DNA of 64,000 nt from G965261475 sp965261475 [NCBI: bacterium] (GTDB taxonomy: Bacteria; SAR324; XYD2-FULL-50-16), in NCBI GenBank assembly GCA_965261475.1, contig OZ253454.1:1178001-1242000 (forward strand). The letters run 5' to 3'. The notes under the pieces are model-generated. The model did not search any database and was not told the DNA's origin. It saw only the letters and a program-made list of their open reading frames with translations. Both the position numbers and the translations under genes were made by a program. Of the stretch, positions 54,421-63,076 are shown piece by piece. Numbering within the stretch: the stretch's first letter is position 1; each line of letters starts with the position of its first letter.

Positions 54421-56097
54421 ATGAAACTTTTATCAGATATAGAAATCGCTAGAGAGGCAACCCCAAAACCTATTGCAGAGGTCGCTCTCACACTAGGTGT
54501 TGACGAAAAAGACCTTATTACGTACGGCAAAGACAAAGCAAAATTTTCTTGGGATTGGATTAACAAAAACCAAGACAAAAAAAATGGTAACTTAGTGCTT
54601 GTTACTGCTATTACTCCTACACCTGCTGGTGAAGGCAAAACCACAACAACAGTAGGGCTAGGAGACGCCCTAAATAAGATTGGAAAAAAAACAACCATTT
54701 GTCTTAGAGAGCCTAGCTTGGGACCTTGTTTTGGTATGAAGGGAGGAGCTGCTGGAGGAGGTAGAGCGCAAGTCATACCTATGGAAGATATTAATTTGCA
54801 TTTTACAGGAGATTTTCATGCTATTACTTCTGCGCATAACTTGCTAGCTGCAATGATAGACAACCACATACATTGGGGCAATGCTAGCAAATTAGATATA
54901 CGTAAAATACAATGGCGTAGGGTTTTAGACCTCAACGATCGCTCTTTGAGAGATATAACAATTGGATTGGGTGGCACAGCAAACGGGTTTCCTAGACAAA
55001 CCGGCTTTGATATTACTGTAGCATCCGAAATTATGGCAGTGTTATGTTTATCAAAAAATATGGATCATTTACAAACAATGCTAGGACAAATGACAGTAGG
55101 CTACCGCAAAGATATGTCGCCTGTTTTTGCTAGAGATTTAGAAGCTACAGGAGCAATGTCAGTGCTATTACAAAATGCTCTCGCCCCAAATTTAGTGCAA
55201 ACATTAGAAAATAACCCTGCTCTAATACACGGAGGACCTTTTGCTAATATTGCACACGGGTGTAATTCTGTAATTGCTACTAACAGTGCTCTTAAAGTAT
55301 CCGATTATGTGATTACAGAAGCAGGTTTTGGTGCAGACTTAGGGGCAGAAAAATTCTTTCACATCAAATGCAAAAAAACTGGATTAGCTCCAAAAGTCGT
55401 GGTGGTAGTAGCCACAATCAGAGCATTAAAAATGCACGGCGGTTTGAGTAAAGCAGAGCTGACACAAGAAAATGTATCAGCAGTAGCAAAAGGGTTTTGC
55501 AATCTCAAAAGACATCTAGAGAATTTAAAAAAATTTGGTATTCCTACACTAGTTGCCATCAATCATTTTTATACTGACAAAGACGCTGAAGTTGAAAAAT
55601 TACAAGAGCTTTGTACGCAAGAATCAATTAACGCTTACCTTTGTAAACACTGGGAAATAGGAGGAGCTGGAGCAGAAGAGCTTGCTAGAGCAGTAGTACA
55701 AACAGTAGAGCAAAAAACAGCTAGCTTGCAATTCTTGTATGAAGATCAAACTCCTCTAGTAGACAAAATTAATGTTGTAGCTAAAGAAATTTATCGTGCA
55801 AAAGAAGTCAGATTTTCTAAACTAGCAAAAAAACAAATAGCAAGGATTGAAAAAGAAGATTGGCATAGTTTACCTATTTGTATGGCAAAAACTCAGTACA
55901 GCTTTAGCGTGGACCCTACAGCTGTGGGAGCACCTAGTGGGCATATTTTAGAAGTACAACAAATACAATCAAATACTGGTGCAGGGTTTCATGTAGTAGT
56001 TTGTGGCGATATTATGCGTATGCCAGGCTTGCCTAAAATTCCTGCGGCTAATAAAATTGGTTTTGGGGATAATAAAGAAATTGTGGGTTTATTTTAA
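54421..56097 (+). CDS. fhs: Formate--tetrahydrofolate ligase
   Basis: A 558-residue enzyme making 10-formyl-THF from formate, THF and ATP (or the reverse). The nucleotide-binding loop [20 protein letters not shown] is near residue 65, followed by [20 protein letters not shown] and [16 protein letters not shown], all hallmark stretches. The end [11 protein letters not shown] is typical. It starts a plus-strand set with folD (13 bases downstream) and a DMGDH-like gene. With folD it links methylene-THF to formate, a route that can recover ATP from methyl groups released by the dehydrogenase. Confidence 0.97.
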   Translation: MKLLSDIEIAREATPKPIAEVALTLGVDEKDLITYGKDKAKFSWDWINKNQDKKNGNLVLVTAITPTPAGEGKTTTTVGLGDALNKIGKKTTICLREPSLGPCFGMKGGAAGGGRAQVIPMEDINLHFTGDFHAITSAHNLLAAMIDNHIHWGNASKLDIRKIQWRRVLDLNDRSLRDITIGLGGTANGFPRQTGFDITVASEIMAVLCLSKNMDHLQTMLGQMTVGYRKDMSPVFARDLEATGAMSVLLQNALAPNLVQTLENNPALIHGGPFANIAHGCNSVIATNSALKVSDYVITEAGFGADLGAEKFFHIKCKKTGLAPKVVVVVATIRALKMHGGLSKAELTQENVSAVAKGFCNLKRHLENLKKFGIPTLVAINHFYTDKDAEVEKLQELCTQESINAYLCKHWEIGGAGAEELARAVVQTVEQKTASLQFLYEDQTPLVDKINVVAKEIYRAKEVRFSKLAKKQIARIEKEDWHSLPICMAKTQYSFSVDPTAVGAPSGHILEVQQIQSNTGAGFHVVVCGDIMRMPGLPKIPAANKIGFGDNKEIVGLF

Positions 56098-56110
56098 AAT
56101 AATTATTTAA

Positions 56111-56989
56111 ATGAAATTACTAGACGGTAAAGCATTAGCCTTAAAAATTGAAACAGAGCTAGCAGTATTTGTCAAAAAACTAAAGAAAGACGGCATTCAA
56201 CCAAAATTAGCTGTAGTTTTAGTAGGGGAAAACCCCGCATCTAAAATTTATGTAGCAAAAAAACAAGATGCTTGTCAAAAATTGGGTATCTCGTCTATTT
56301 TAAAAAAACTGCCAGCCCATAGCTCGCAGAATGAAATTTTGGAGGTAGTCGCTAAACTCAATCAAGACCAAAGTATCAATGGTATTTTATGTCAAGCGCC
56401 TTTTCCTAAAGAAGTAGCAGCAATAAAAATTTTTCAGGCAATCGACGCTCAAAAAGATGTAGATTGCTTTCACCCTTACAATATTGGTTTGCTGACGCTA
56501 GGCAATCCTACTGTTATTCCTTGCACGCCTTACGGTATGATTCAGCTTTTGATTAGACACGGATTTGAGTTACGCGGAAAAAACATTGTTGTTTTGGGAA
56601 GAAGTAATATTGTAGGGCGTCCGCTTTCTATTCTATGCTCACTCAAGCACTACAATGCTACTGTTCAGGTTTGTCATTCTGCTACTAACCATCTAGCAGC
56701 TCAGTGCCGTAGAGCAGATATTTTACTTGTTGGCATTGGTAGTCCAAAATTTGTAGGCTCAGACTTTGTCAAAGAAGGCGCAGTTGTTATAGACGCAGGA
56801 ATCAATCGCATACAAGAAAATGGAAAAAATCGTATTGTTGGAGATGTAGATTTTGAGGCAGTAAAAACAAAAGTAGCAGCACTTACACCTGTGCCGGGAG
56901 GAGTAGGACCTATGACGATTGGCATGTTGCTTTATAACTGTATCAATCTTACTGCTGTGCAAAACAATCTGCCTAAATTTAACTTGTAG
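56111..56989 (+). CDS. folD: Methylenetetrahydrofolate dehydrogenase / methenyltetrahydrofolate cyclohydrolase
   Basis: A 292-residue bifunctional enzyme oxidising 5,10-methylene-THF to 10-formyl-THF. VGENPASKIYVAKKQDAC contains the catalytic YxxxK, QAPFP-type substrate motif follows, DVDCFHPYNIG (about residue 117) and the C-terminal TPVPGGVGPMTIGML are conserved. NADP-binding is suggested by VLGRSNIVGRPLS. It follows fhs by 13 bases. Confidence 0.97.
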   Translation: MKLLDGKALALKIETELAVFVKKLKKDGIQPKLAVVLVGENPASKIYVAKKQDACQKLGISSILKKLPAHSSQNEILEVVAKLNQDQSINGILCQAPFPKEVAAIKIFQAIDAQKDVDCFHPYNIGLLTLGNPTVIPCTPYGMIQLLIRHGFELRGKNIVVLGRSNIVGRPLSILCSLKHYNATVQVCHSATNHLAAQCRRADILLVGIGSPKFVGSDFVKEGAVVIDAGINRIQENGKNRIVGDVDFEAVKTKVAALTPVPGGVGPMTIGMLLYNCINLTAVQNNLPKFNL

Positions 56990-57104
56990 CTAGTCTAAAT
57001 AATAACTCGTAAAAATACTTAATAATGATAAATAAAAATTATTGCAAATTTTATGTAATTAGTTAAAAGTTTACTAAAAATCAACCTTAATTGTTTTAGC
57101 AAAT

Positions 57105-59591
57105 ATGAACAAACAACCAACACAAGCAAGCGTAGTTATTATTGGTGCAGGGGTAATTGGATGTTGTGCCGCTTACTGTCTTGCAAAAAAAGGAGTCAAA
57201 GATGTGCTATTGATAGAAAGAAAAAAAATATCCTCTGGAACCTCTTGGCACGCTGCAGGAATTCTAAGTGAAATGCGTGCCTCAGAAAGCATGATACAAA
57301 TGGCAAAAAATACTACTAAAATATTTCAACAGCTAACAGCAGAAACCGGAGTTGACATTAATTTTAAAAAAACAGGTAGCCTATTTGTAACAGCTAATAA
57401 AGATAGGTTTGCTCAATTTAAAATGCTACTTTCTTTGGCTGCGTCTTTTGATGTAGAAGCTTACGAAATATCTATAGAACAAGCTAAACAAAAATGGCCT
57501 CTAATTAACGAAAAAGATTTAATTGGCGCAATCTTTGTACCTAATGACGCTTTGATTTGCCCACAACAAGGAACACTTGCTTTAGCAAAAGGTGCGCAAA
57601 AATACGGCGCAAAAATTTTAGAAGACACTAAGGTTGTAAGAATTATAGAAAACAATGGCACGGTAACAGGAGTAGAAACAAACGAAGGTATTATTGATGC
57701 AGAAAAAGTAGTAGTTACTACTGGTATTTGGACTAGAGAGCTGATGGCACAATACAATATCAATGTTCCACTGCACGCTACAGAGCACTACTATGTGCTT
57801 ACAGAAAAAATCGCTGGTGTAGAGCCTATGCTACCCTTGTTAAGAGATTTTGATGCTCGTTGTTACGTTCGCCCCACAATTGGTACCCGCTGGCACAAAG
57901 AAACAGGGCATTTAATGTGTGGTTTTTTTGAAAACAAAGCTAAACCCTGGGGAATGAATGGTATTCCTGAAGATTTTGAGTTTGGTAGATTAGAGGAAGA
58001 TTGGGGGCATTTAGACCAAGTGCTGAGCTTGGTTAAACACCGTATACCCACAATCAAAGATGTAAAAATTGAAACTTTTCTCAACGGACCTGAGAGCTTT
58101 ACCTACGATAATAATTATTTAATGGGAGAGCTACCAAACCTCAGGAATTTATTTGTAACAGCAGGGTTTAATTCCCGTGGCATACAATCTGCTGGCGGTG
58201 CAGGACAAATTATTACCGAATGGGTACAAGAAGGGTGCTTAACTAGAAAATACGATACACATGACATAGATCTAGCTAGAGCTCCTAGTCACTCTGCTAA
58301 CAAAAAATTTTTGTTTGAACGCTCTAGAGAAATTTTAGGCTTGCTATACGACATAGCTTATCCTTATCTACAAATAACATCAGCAAGACCTCTCCGCACA
58401 ACGCCCTTTCACGATAGACTACAAGCAAAAGGCGCTTGTTTTGGAGAAACAGCAGGATGGGAAAGAGCAAATTGGTACGCACCTACTAAGGCAGAAGCAA
58501 AATATCAATATAGCTTTGGCATACCAAATTGGTTGCAATACTCCAATCAGGAGCACCTAGCTACTAGAGAAAATGTTACGGTATTTGATCAAACTTCTTT
58601 TGCTAAATACCTAGTACAAGGAAAAGATGCTCTTTTACTACTAGAAAAAATTTGTGGCTCTAAGATAAATGTTGCCATAGGCAAAGTTGTTTATACTCAA
58701 TTACTAAATGAGATAGGTGGTATAGAAGGTGATATTACCATTACCCGCATAGCTAAGGAAGAATTTTGGGTTATTGCTACAGCAACTTCTCAGCTACACG
58801 ACTTGCTCTATATTCAAGGAAAAATCCAAGATTTTGCATTACAGGCAACCATCACAGATATCACTTCAGCCTACGCTGTGTTAGGTATTATGGGTCCTAG
58901 ATCTAGAGAATTACTACAAAAAATGAGTAACGCTGACTTTTCTAACGAAGCCTTCCCTTTTGCTACTTCTCAAACTATAGATTTTGCTTATGCTAGAGTT
59001 AGAGCTACTCGTATTACTTTTGTAGGGGAACTAGGCTGGGAAATTTATATACCTACAGAGTTTGCACTAGCTGCTTTTGACTATTTGATGGCAGAAGGTC
59101 AATCACTCAACATCAAAAATGCTGGGTACCACGCTATGAATTCGCTAAGACTAGAAAAAAACTATATTCACTGGGGTCACGATGTAGTAGCGGGAGATAC
59201 TCCAGTAGAAGCAGGAGTTGGTTTTGCAGTACACTTAAAAAAAGAAATTGATTTTTTAGGTAAGGCACAGCTTACCAAACAAAAACAAAACGGGGTTGCT
59301 CGTAAGTTAGTAGCTTTTAAAATAGTAGACCCTAAGGCTTTGCTCTACCACTACGAGCCTATTTATAGAAACAAAGAAAAAGTAGGGCATATAACTTCTG
59401 GTCAATATTCCCCTCTTTTAAAATGCTCTATAGGTTTAGGGTTTATTTACAATAAACAAGGAGTAGTGGATAAAGATTATATTTTAAACTCTAGCTATAA
59501 AATTAAAATTCTAAATCAAGATTTTACAGCGATACCGTCAACACAAGCTTGGTATGACCCTAAAATGAAAAAAGTTAAAGATGTGAGTTAA
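57105..59591 (+). CDS. Dimethylglycine/sarcosine dehydrogenase-like FAD enzyme fused to an aminomethyltransferase domain
   Basis: An 828-residue protein. N-terminal Rossmann GAGVIGCCAAYCLAKKG, then SGTSWHAAGIL, where the His is the covalent FAD site in mitochondrial DMGDH and sarcosine dehydrogenase. DAO domain to about 370, FAO_M-like linker to about 430, GcvT domain (about 435-715, AYAVLGIMGPRSREL) and GcvT C-terminal barrel to 815. These enzymes oxidise N-methyl groups and load them on THF as methylene-THF. Adjacent fhs and folD fit this product. Exact substrate (dimethylglycine, sarcosine or another methylamine) is not readable. Confidence 0.9.
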   Translation: MNKQPTQASVVIIGAGVIGCCAAYCLAKKGVKDVLLIERKKISSGTSWHAAGILSEMRASESMIQMAKNTTKIFQQLTAETGVDINFKKTGSLFVTANKDRFAQFKMLLSLAASFDVEAYEISIEQAKQKWPLINEKDLIGAIFVPNDALICPQQGTLALAKGAQKYGAKILEDTKVVRIIENNGTVTGVETNEGIIDAEKVVVTTGIWTRELMAQYNINVPLHATEHYYVLTEKIAGVEPMLPLLRDFDARCYVRPTIGTRWHKETGHLMCGFFENKAKPWGMNGIPEDFEFGRLEEDWGHLDQVLSLVKHRIPTIKDVKIETFLNGPESFTYDNNYLMGELPNLRNLFVTAGFNSRGIQSAGGAGQIITEWVQEGCLTRKYDTHDIDLARAPSHSANKKFLFERSREILGLLYDIAYPYLQITSARPLRTTPFHDRLQAKGACFGETAGWERANWYAPTKAEAKYQYSFGIPNWLQYSNQEHLATRENVTVFDQTSFAKYLVQGKDALLLLEKICGSKINVAIGKVVYTQLLNEIGGIEGDITITRIAKEEFWVIATATSQLHDLLYIQGKIQDFALQATITDITSAYAVLGIMGPRSRELLQKMSNADFSNEAFPFATSQTIDFAYARVRATRITFVGELGWEIYIPTEFALAAFDYLMAEGQSLNIKNAGYHAMNSLRLEKNYIHWGHDVVAGDTPVEAGVGFAVHLKKEIDFLGKAQLTKQKQNGVARKLVAFKIVDPKALLYHYEPIYRNKEKVGHITSGQYSPLLKCSIGLGFIYNKQGVVDKDYILNSSYKIKILNQDFTAIPSTQAWYDPKMKKVKDVS

Positions 59592-59640
59592 AAGAAAATG
59601 ATACTAGTTGATTTATTAGTACAAAGAGTAAAAGCAGTGC

Positions 59641-59671
59641 TTAGCCGTGAAAGCTAATATTTTGTTTTTCT
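59641..59671 (+). terminator. Weak terminator-like hairpin after the dehydrogenase gene
   Basis: TTAGC (59641-59645) and GCTAA (59653-59657) flank a 7-base loop and are followed by a T-rich run (TATTTTGTTTTTC). The stem has only five pairs, so it is weak, but its position 50 bases after the stop is suitable. Confidence 0.35.
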
Positions 59672-59742
59672 TGTTCTTATTTATAGTAAGATTGAATTTG
59701 ATTATAAAACATTTACTCAAAAAATAATTCTATTGCGAACAA

Positions 59743-60735
59743 ATGTCTATTCTAAGCCCAAAAGAAGTCGCAGCCCTAATACAAAGCACTAAAATAGATA
59801 CTGCTGAAGACAAACTGATTACTAAACAAAATCCTGAAAGCATCAACAAAGTAGAAGTTACTAGTGATACCAAACTAGCACAGACCAGCAAAACAAAGTT
59901 AGAGTTAATTCAATTTGAAAAAAAATATCCGGCTTTGGAATTAGTATTGACTAGGTTTCTAGACTTTTTTGGTAACATAGTAGAAGACTGGTTAGATGCT
60001 AAGGGCACTATAACCTACCGCAGAGTAGAAGAAGGCAAAATAAAAAAAATTTTTGCGGATGAAAATAGCAAAAAAGATTATTTTCTAGGATACTATCAGC
60101 TCCAACCTGTTAAAAGTTTTCTAACGATAGTTTTTGATATTCCATTTTTAGAGAACCTCTTCATTGCCAAAATGGAAGCAGATGTATTTACAAAATATAA
60201 ATCAAAAGAGCTCAAAAAGAAGTATCAGGGAATGCTAGAGGATCTATTTGCTAAATTAGAAAATAGTTGGAATCAATCTTGGAGATATATTTACCCTTTG
60301 CAAACTAAATTTAACCATTCTCTAAAATTCTCAGACTTACTACAGACCAAACTAAAAAGCAGCAAAGTCATAGAATTTTATTTTGAGTTAGAAATTTTAG
60401 GTGCTAAGTATCCTTTGTTTGTAATGTTTGATGAAAAATTACTCAATCATCTATCTAAAACAAAAGTTGCTATTAGCTCTTTTTTACCAAACAAGGTAAA
60501 AAGAAAAATGTTTTTAGAAAAACTTACCAAAAAAAAAATCAAAGTTAGCTCTTCTTTGGGCTCATATAGCATTACTCTACAAGAGTTACTAGGTTTAGAA
60601 AAAGGTGACATTATTTTAACAAAATTTAAAAAAGGAGATACCGTTTTCTTCTCTATAGAAGAAGAAGTAAAATTCATCGGTAAGTTTTTTCCTTACAGAC
60701 AAAAAAAAGCTATGCGTCTCATCAAATCTATTTAA
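59743..60735 (+). CDS. fliM: FliM-like flagellar motor switch protein (divergent)
   Basis: A 330-residue protein. The start MSILSPKEVAALIQS matches the short N-terminal peptide of FliM (ILSQ-x-EIDALL) that binds phosphorylated CheY. A Lys/Thr-rich linker (15-55) follows. The middle domain (about 60-240) has LEDLFAKLENSWNQSW, like the FliM segment before its central loop, but the GGxG motif of FliM is not seen. The C-terminal SpoA/FliN-like domain (about 262-330) has GSYSITLQELLGLEKGDII and ends FIGKFFPYRQKKAMRLI. Other flagellar genes are not here. A T3SS SctQ is less likely because of the CheY-binding peptide. Confidence 0.68.
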   Translation: MSILSPKEVAALIQSTKIDTAEDKLITKQNPESINKVEVTSDTKLAQTSKTKLELIQFEKKYPALELVLTRFLDFFGNIVEDWLDAKGTITYRRVEEGKIKKIFADENSKKDYFLGYYQLQPVKSFLTIVFDIPFLENLFIAKMEADVFTKYKSKELKKKYQGMLEDLFAKLENSWNQSWRYIYPLQTKFNHSLKFSDLLQTKLKSSKVIEFYFELEILGAKYPLFVMFDEKLLNHLSKTKVAISSFLPNKVKRKMFLEKLTKKKIKVSSSLGSYSITLQELLGLEKGDIILTKFKKGDTVFFSIEEEVKFIGKFFPYRQKKAMRLIKSI

Positions 60736-60744
60736 TGCTATAGA

Positions 60745-61461
60745 GTGAATTTAGTAGCGGACAACTTAACAAAAAAATATCACAAAAAAGAAATAGTCAA
60801 AGGTGTTTCTTTACGCGTCTGCCCCTCAGAAATTGTGGGGTTACTAGGGAGTAATGGCGCAGGTAAAACCACCACCTTTTACATGGTTATGGGGTTATTG
60901 CGTCCAGATAGTGGCAAAATTTATTTAGCCAACCAAGATATCACAAATCAACCTCTCTACAAAAAAGCACGACTAGGTATAAGTTACATTCCTCAAGAAA
61001 CTTGTATTTTTGAAAAATTAAGTGTAGAAAATAATATTATAGGCGTTTTGCAGTTTCAGTCTTTGAGTAAAAAAATAATACTACAAAAAACAACCGAGCT
61101 ATTAGAAGAATTTAAAATTGCTCATTTAAGAAAACAACTTGCCTTGAGTTTATCGGGTGGAGAAAAAAAGCGTCTAGAAATTGCGCGAGCCTTAGTCAAT
61201 AATCCAAAATTTATTTTGATGGACGAGCCATTTGCAGGAGTTGATCCTATCGCTATTGACGATTTACATAAATTACTTAAAAAATTAGTAAAAAAAAAAA
61301 TTGGTATTCTAATTACAGACCATAACGCGAAAGAAATACTGCGTATTGTAGACAAAATTTATCTTATGAATGACGGTGTAATTTTAGACCAGGGTACTCC
61401 TAAGCAAGTACTCCAAAATCCTTTGGCAAAAAAATACTATTTTGGCGAACAATTTACATAA
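60745..61461 (+). CDS. lptB: LPS export ABC transporter ATPase LptB
   Basis: A 238-residue ABC ATPase powering LPS transport from the inner membrane with LptF, LptG and LptC. Walker A GSNGAGKTTTFYM, the LptB-specific Q-loop YIPQETCIFEKLSVENNI, signature LSGGEKKRLEIARAL, Walker B FILMDEPFAGVDPIA and switch ITDHNAKE are all present. The family end motif YYFGEQF fits. Start is a GTG at 60745, 9 bases after the fliM-like stop. lptA and lptC, which often precede lptB, are not adjacent. Confidence 0.93.
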   Translation: MNLVADNLTKKYHKKEIVKGVSLRVCPSEIVGLLGSNGAGKTTTFYMVMGLLRPDSGKIYLANQDITNQPLYKKARLGISYIPQETCIFEKLSVENNIIGVLQFQSLSKKIILQKTTELLEEFKIAHLRKQLALSLSGGEKKRLEIARALVNNPKFILMDEPFAGVDPIAIDDLHKLLKKLVKKKIGILITDHNAKEILRIVDKIYLMNDGVILDQGTPKQVLQNPLAKKYYFGEQFT

Positions 61462-61467
61462 ATATAA

Positions 61468-62472
61468 ATGCAAAAACTTAATATAGCTCTAGTTGGTGCT
61501 AGCGGAGCAGTGGGTACAGAATTTTTGAAACTTTTTGAATTAAGAAATTCTCCTTTGAAAAATTTACGGCTTTTAGCATCTAAAAATTCGAAAGGCAAAA
61601 GTATCATCTTTAGAGGAGAAAAACTAACTATACAAGAATTAACAAAAAATTCTTTTGCCAACATAGATTTAGCATTTTTTGCTGCTGGTGCTAGCAGAAG
61701 CCTAGAGTTTGCTCCTTACGCCGTCAAAAGTGGTGCTTTAGTTATAGATAATTCTAGTGCTTTTCGTTTACAAAAAAATGTACCGCTCGTTGTGCCAAGT
61801 TGTAATATGGCAGATGCTAAGCACCACAAGGGAATTATTGCTAACCCTAACTGCTGCACTATACAAATGGTAGAAGCTCTCAAACCTATACACGACGCAG
61901 TAAAAATAAAAAGAGTGATTGTTTCAACCTACCAAGCAGTTTCTGGCTCTGGCTTGAAAGCGACAGACGAATTACACCAACAAATGAAAGATTATCTAGC
62001 AGGAAAAAAATTAAATGCTAGCGTTTATCCTTACCCTATTTTAATGAACGCCATTCCTCAAATAGATCTATTTGTAGAAAAAGGTTACACTAAGGAGGAG
62101 ATGAAAATGGTACTAGAAACCCAAAAAATTTTACATAGCCCAAAAATGAAAATTGTAGCTACATGCGTCCGCATACCTGTGCTCAGGTCGCACTCAGAAT
62201 CTATTTTGATTGAAACAAAGAGCAAGATTACTCCAGATAATGCGATAAATTTATGGGAAAAAGCTGGCGTGAAAGTGCTAAACCAAGCAAAAGCAGGCGG
62301 CTATCCTACACCTAGAGAAGTTACTAAAAGTTTACATACTTATGTGGGAAGAGTAAGGGAAGACTTAACCTTTAAGAACGGACTTTTTTTTTGGTGTGTA
62401 GCAGATCAACTATACAAAGGAGCAGCTTGGAATGCCCTAGAGATTGCAGAAAAATATTTTGCTAAAAAATAA
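61468..62472 (+). CDS. asd: Aspartate-semialdehyde dehydrogenase
   Basis: A 334-residue enzyme reducing aspartyl phosphate to aspartate semialdehyde for lysine, diaminopimelate, threonine and methionine. Rossmann GASGAVGTEFLKL at the start, active-site Cys in NPNCCTIQMVEAL (about residue 130), YQAVSGSGLKATDEL and RVPVLRSHSES-type (here RIPVLRSHSES) with catalytic His. Six bases after lptB. DAP production fits a peptidoglycan-containing diderm. Confidence 0.95.
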   Translation: MQKLNIALVGASGAVGTEFLKLFELRNSPLKNLRLLASKNSKGKSIIFRGEKLTIQELTKNSFANIDLAFFAAGASRSLEFAPYAVKSGALVIDNSSAFRLQKNVPLVVPSCNMADAKHHKGIIANPNCCTIQMVEALKPIHDAVKIKRVIVSTYQAVSGSGLKATDELHQQMKDYLAGKKLNASVYPYPILMNAIPQIDLFVEKGYTKEEMKMVLETQKILHSPKMKIVATCVRIPVLRSHSESILIETKSKITPDNAINLWEKAGVKVLNQAKAGGYPTPREVTKSLHTYVGRVREDLTFKNGLFFWCVADQLYKGAAWNALEIAEKYFAKK

Positions 62473-62474
62473 AA

Positions 62475-63074
62475 ATGGCAAAAATTATTTCATTCTTAGC
62501 AGAAAAAAACAAAATAGGCGCAGAGCAAAAGCGAGATAAAAATTTGCAAAATAATTTTTCAAAAACTCCTCAAAAAGAGATGGGAGTACTTGTATGGCTT
62601 TATTGCTCTAAATGCCAAACTTTGGAATACAGCGAAATTATAAGCACTAATGGTAGATTGCATAAGTGTCAGAGCGAGGTCGTAGAAAAAGAGGTAGCGA
62701 TAGATATTACAGCAGAATACACAATTTGTAAAAGAAATTTATTTTACATAGATACCTTTTACAAAAATTTTTTAACCAGTAAGCGAAAAAAAATAGAAAT
62801 AGAATATTTTAAAATAATGATAGAAAATCTACAGTCTATGGAGTCTCAAATGATACAAAAACTAAAAAAGATTACCAAAAAAAAGGAATTAATTGCTTAC
62901 GACTGGAATCTAAAAAATTTAGAATTTTTACCTATTGCAAATATAACATCTATAGGTTTAGCAGTTTCTGATTTTCGTTATAGACCAAAAGCTAGGTTTG
63001 AAACAATAGAATTCTTCTCAGCAGAGAAGCTTGCTCAAGATGACGACACATCCCCAGAATATCTAGACAATTGA
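62475..63074 (+). CDS. Hypothetical protein with a Cys-x-x-Cys knuckle
   Basis: A 199-residue protein with no signal peptide. A basic, Lys/Gln-rich start (1-40), then CSKC in LYCSKCQTLEYSE (about residue 50), a further Cys in LHKCQSE and one in TICKRN that could complete a zinc site. A helical, charged middle (about 100-155, ending KKITKKKE) follows, then an aromatic C-terminal part. No family recognised. It sits 2 bases after asd and 2 bases before guaA, so it is co-transcribed with both. Confidence 0.55.
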   Translation: MAKIISFLAEKNKIGAEQKRDKNLQNNFSKTPQKEMGVLVWLYCSKCQTLEYSEIISTNGRLHKCQSEVVEKEVAIDITAEYTICKRNLFYIDTFYKNFLTSKRKKIEIEYFKIMIENLQSMESQMIQKLKKITKKKELIAYDWNLKNLEFLPIANITSIGLAVSDFRYRPKARFETIEFFSAEKLAQDDDTSPEYLDN

Positions 63075-63076
63075 TA

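Noticed and set aside
54342-54776. Minus-strand ORF at the fhs start
   Set aside because: Pro/Ser/Val-rich translation of the opposite strand of the conserved FTHFS nucleotide-binding region.
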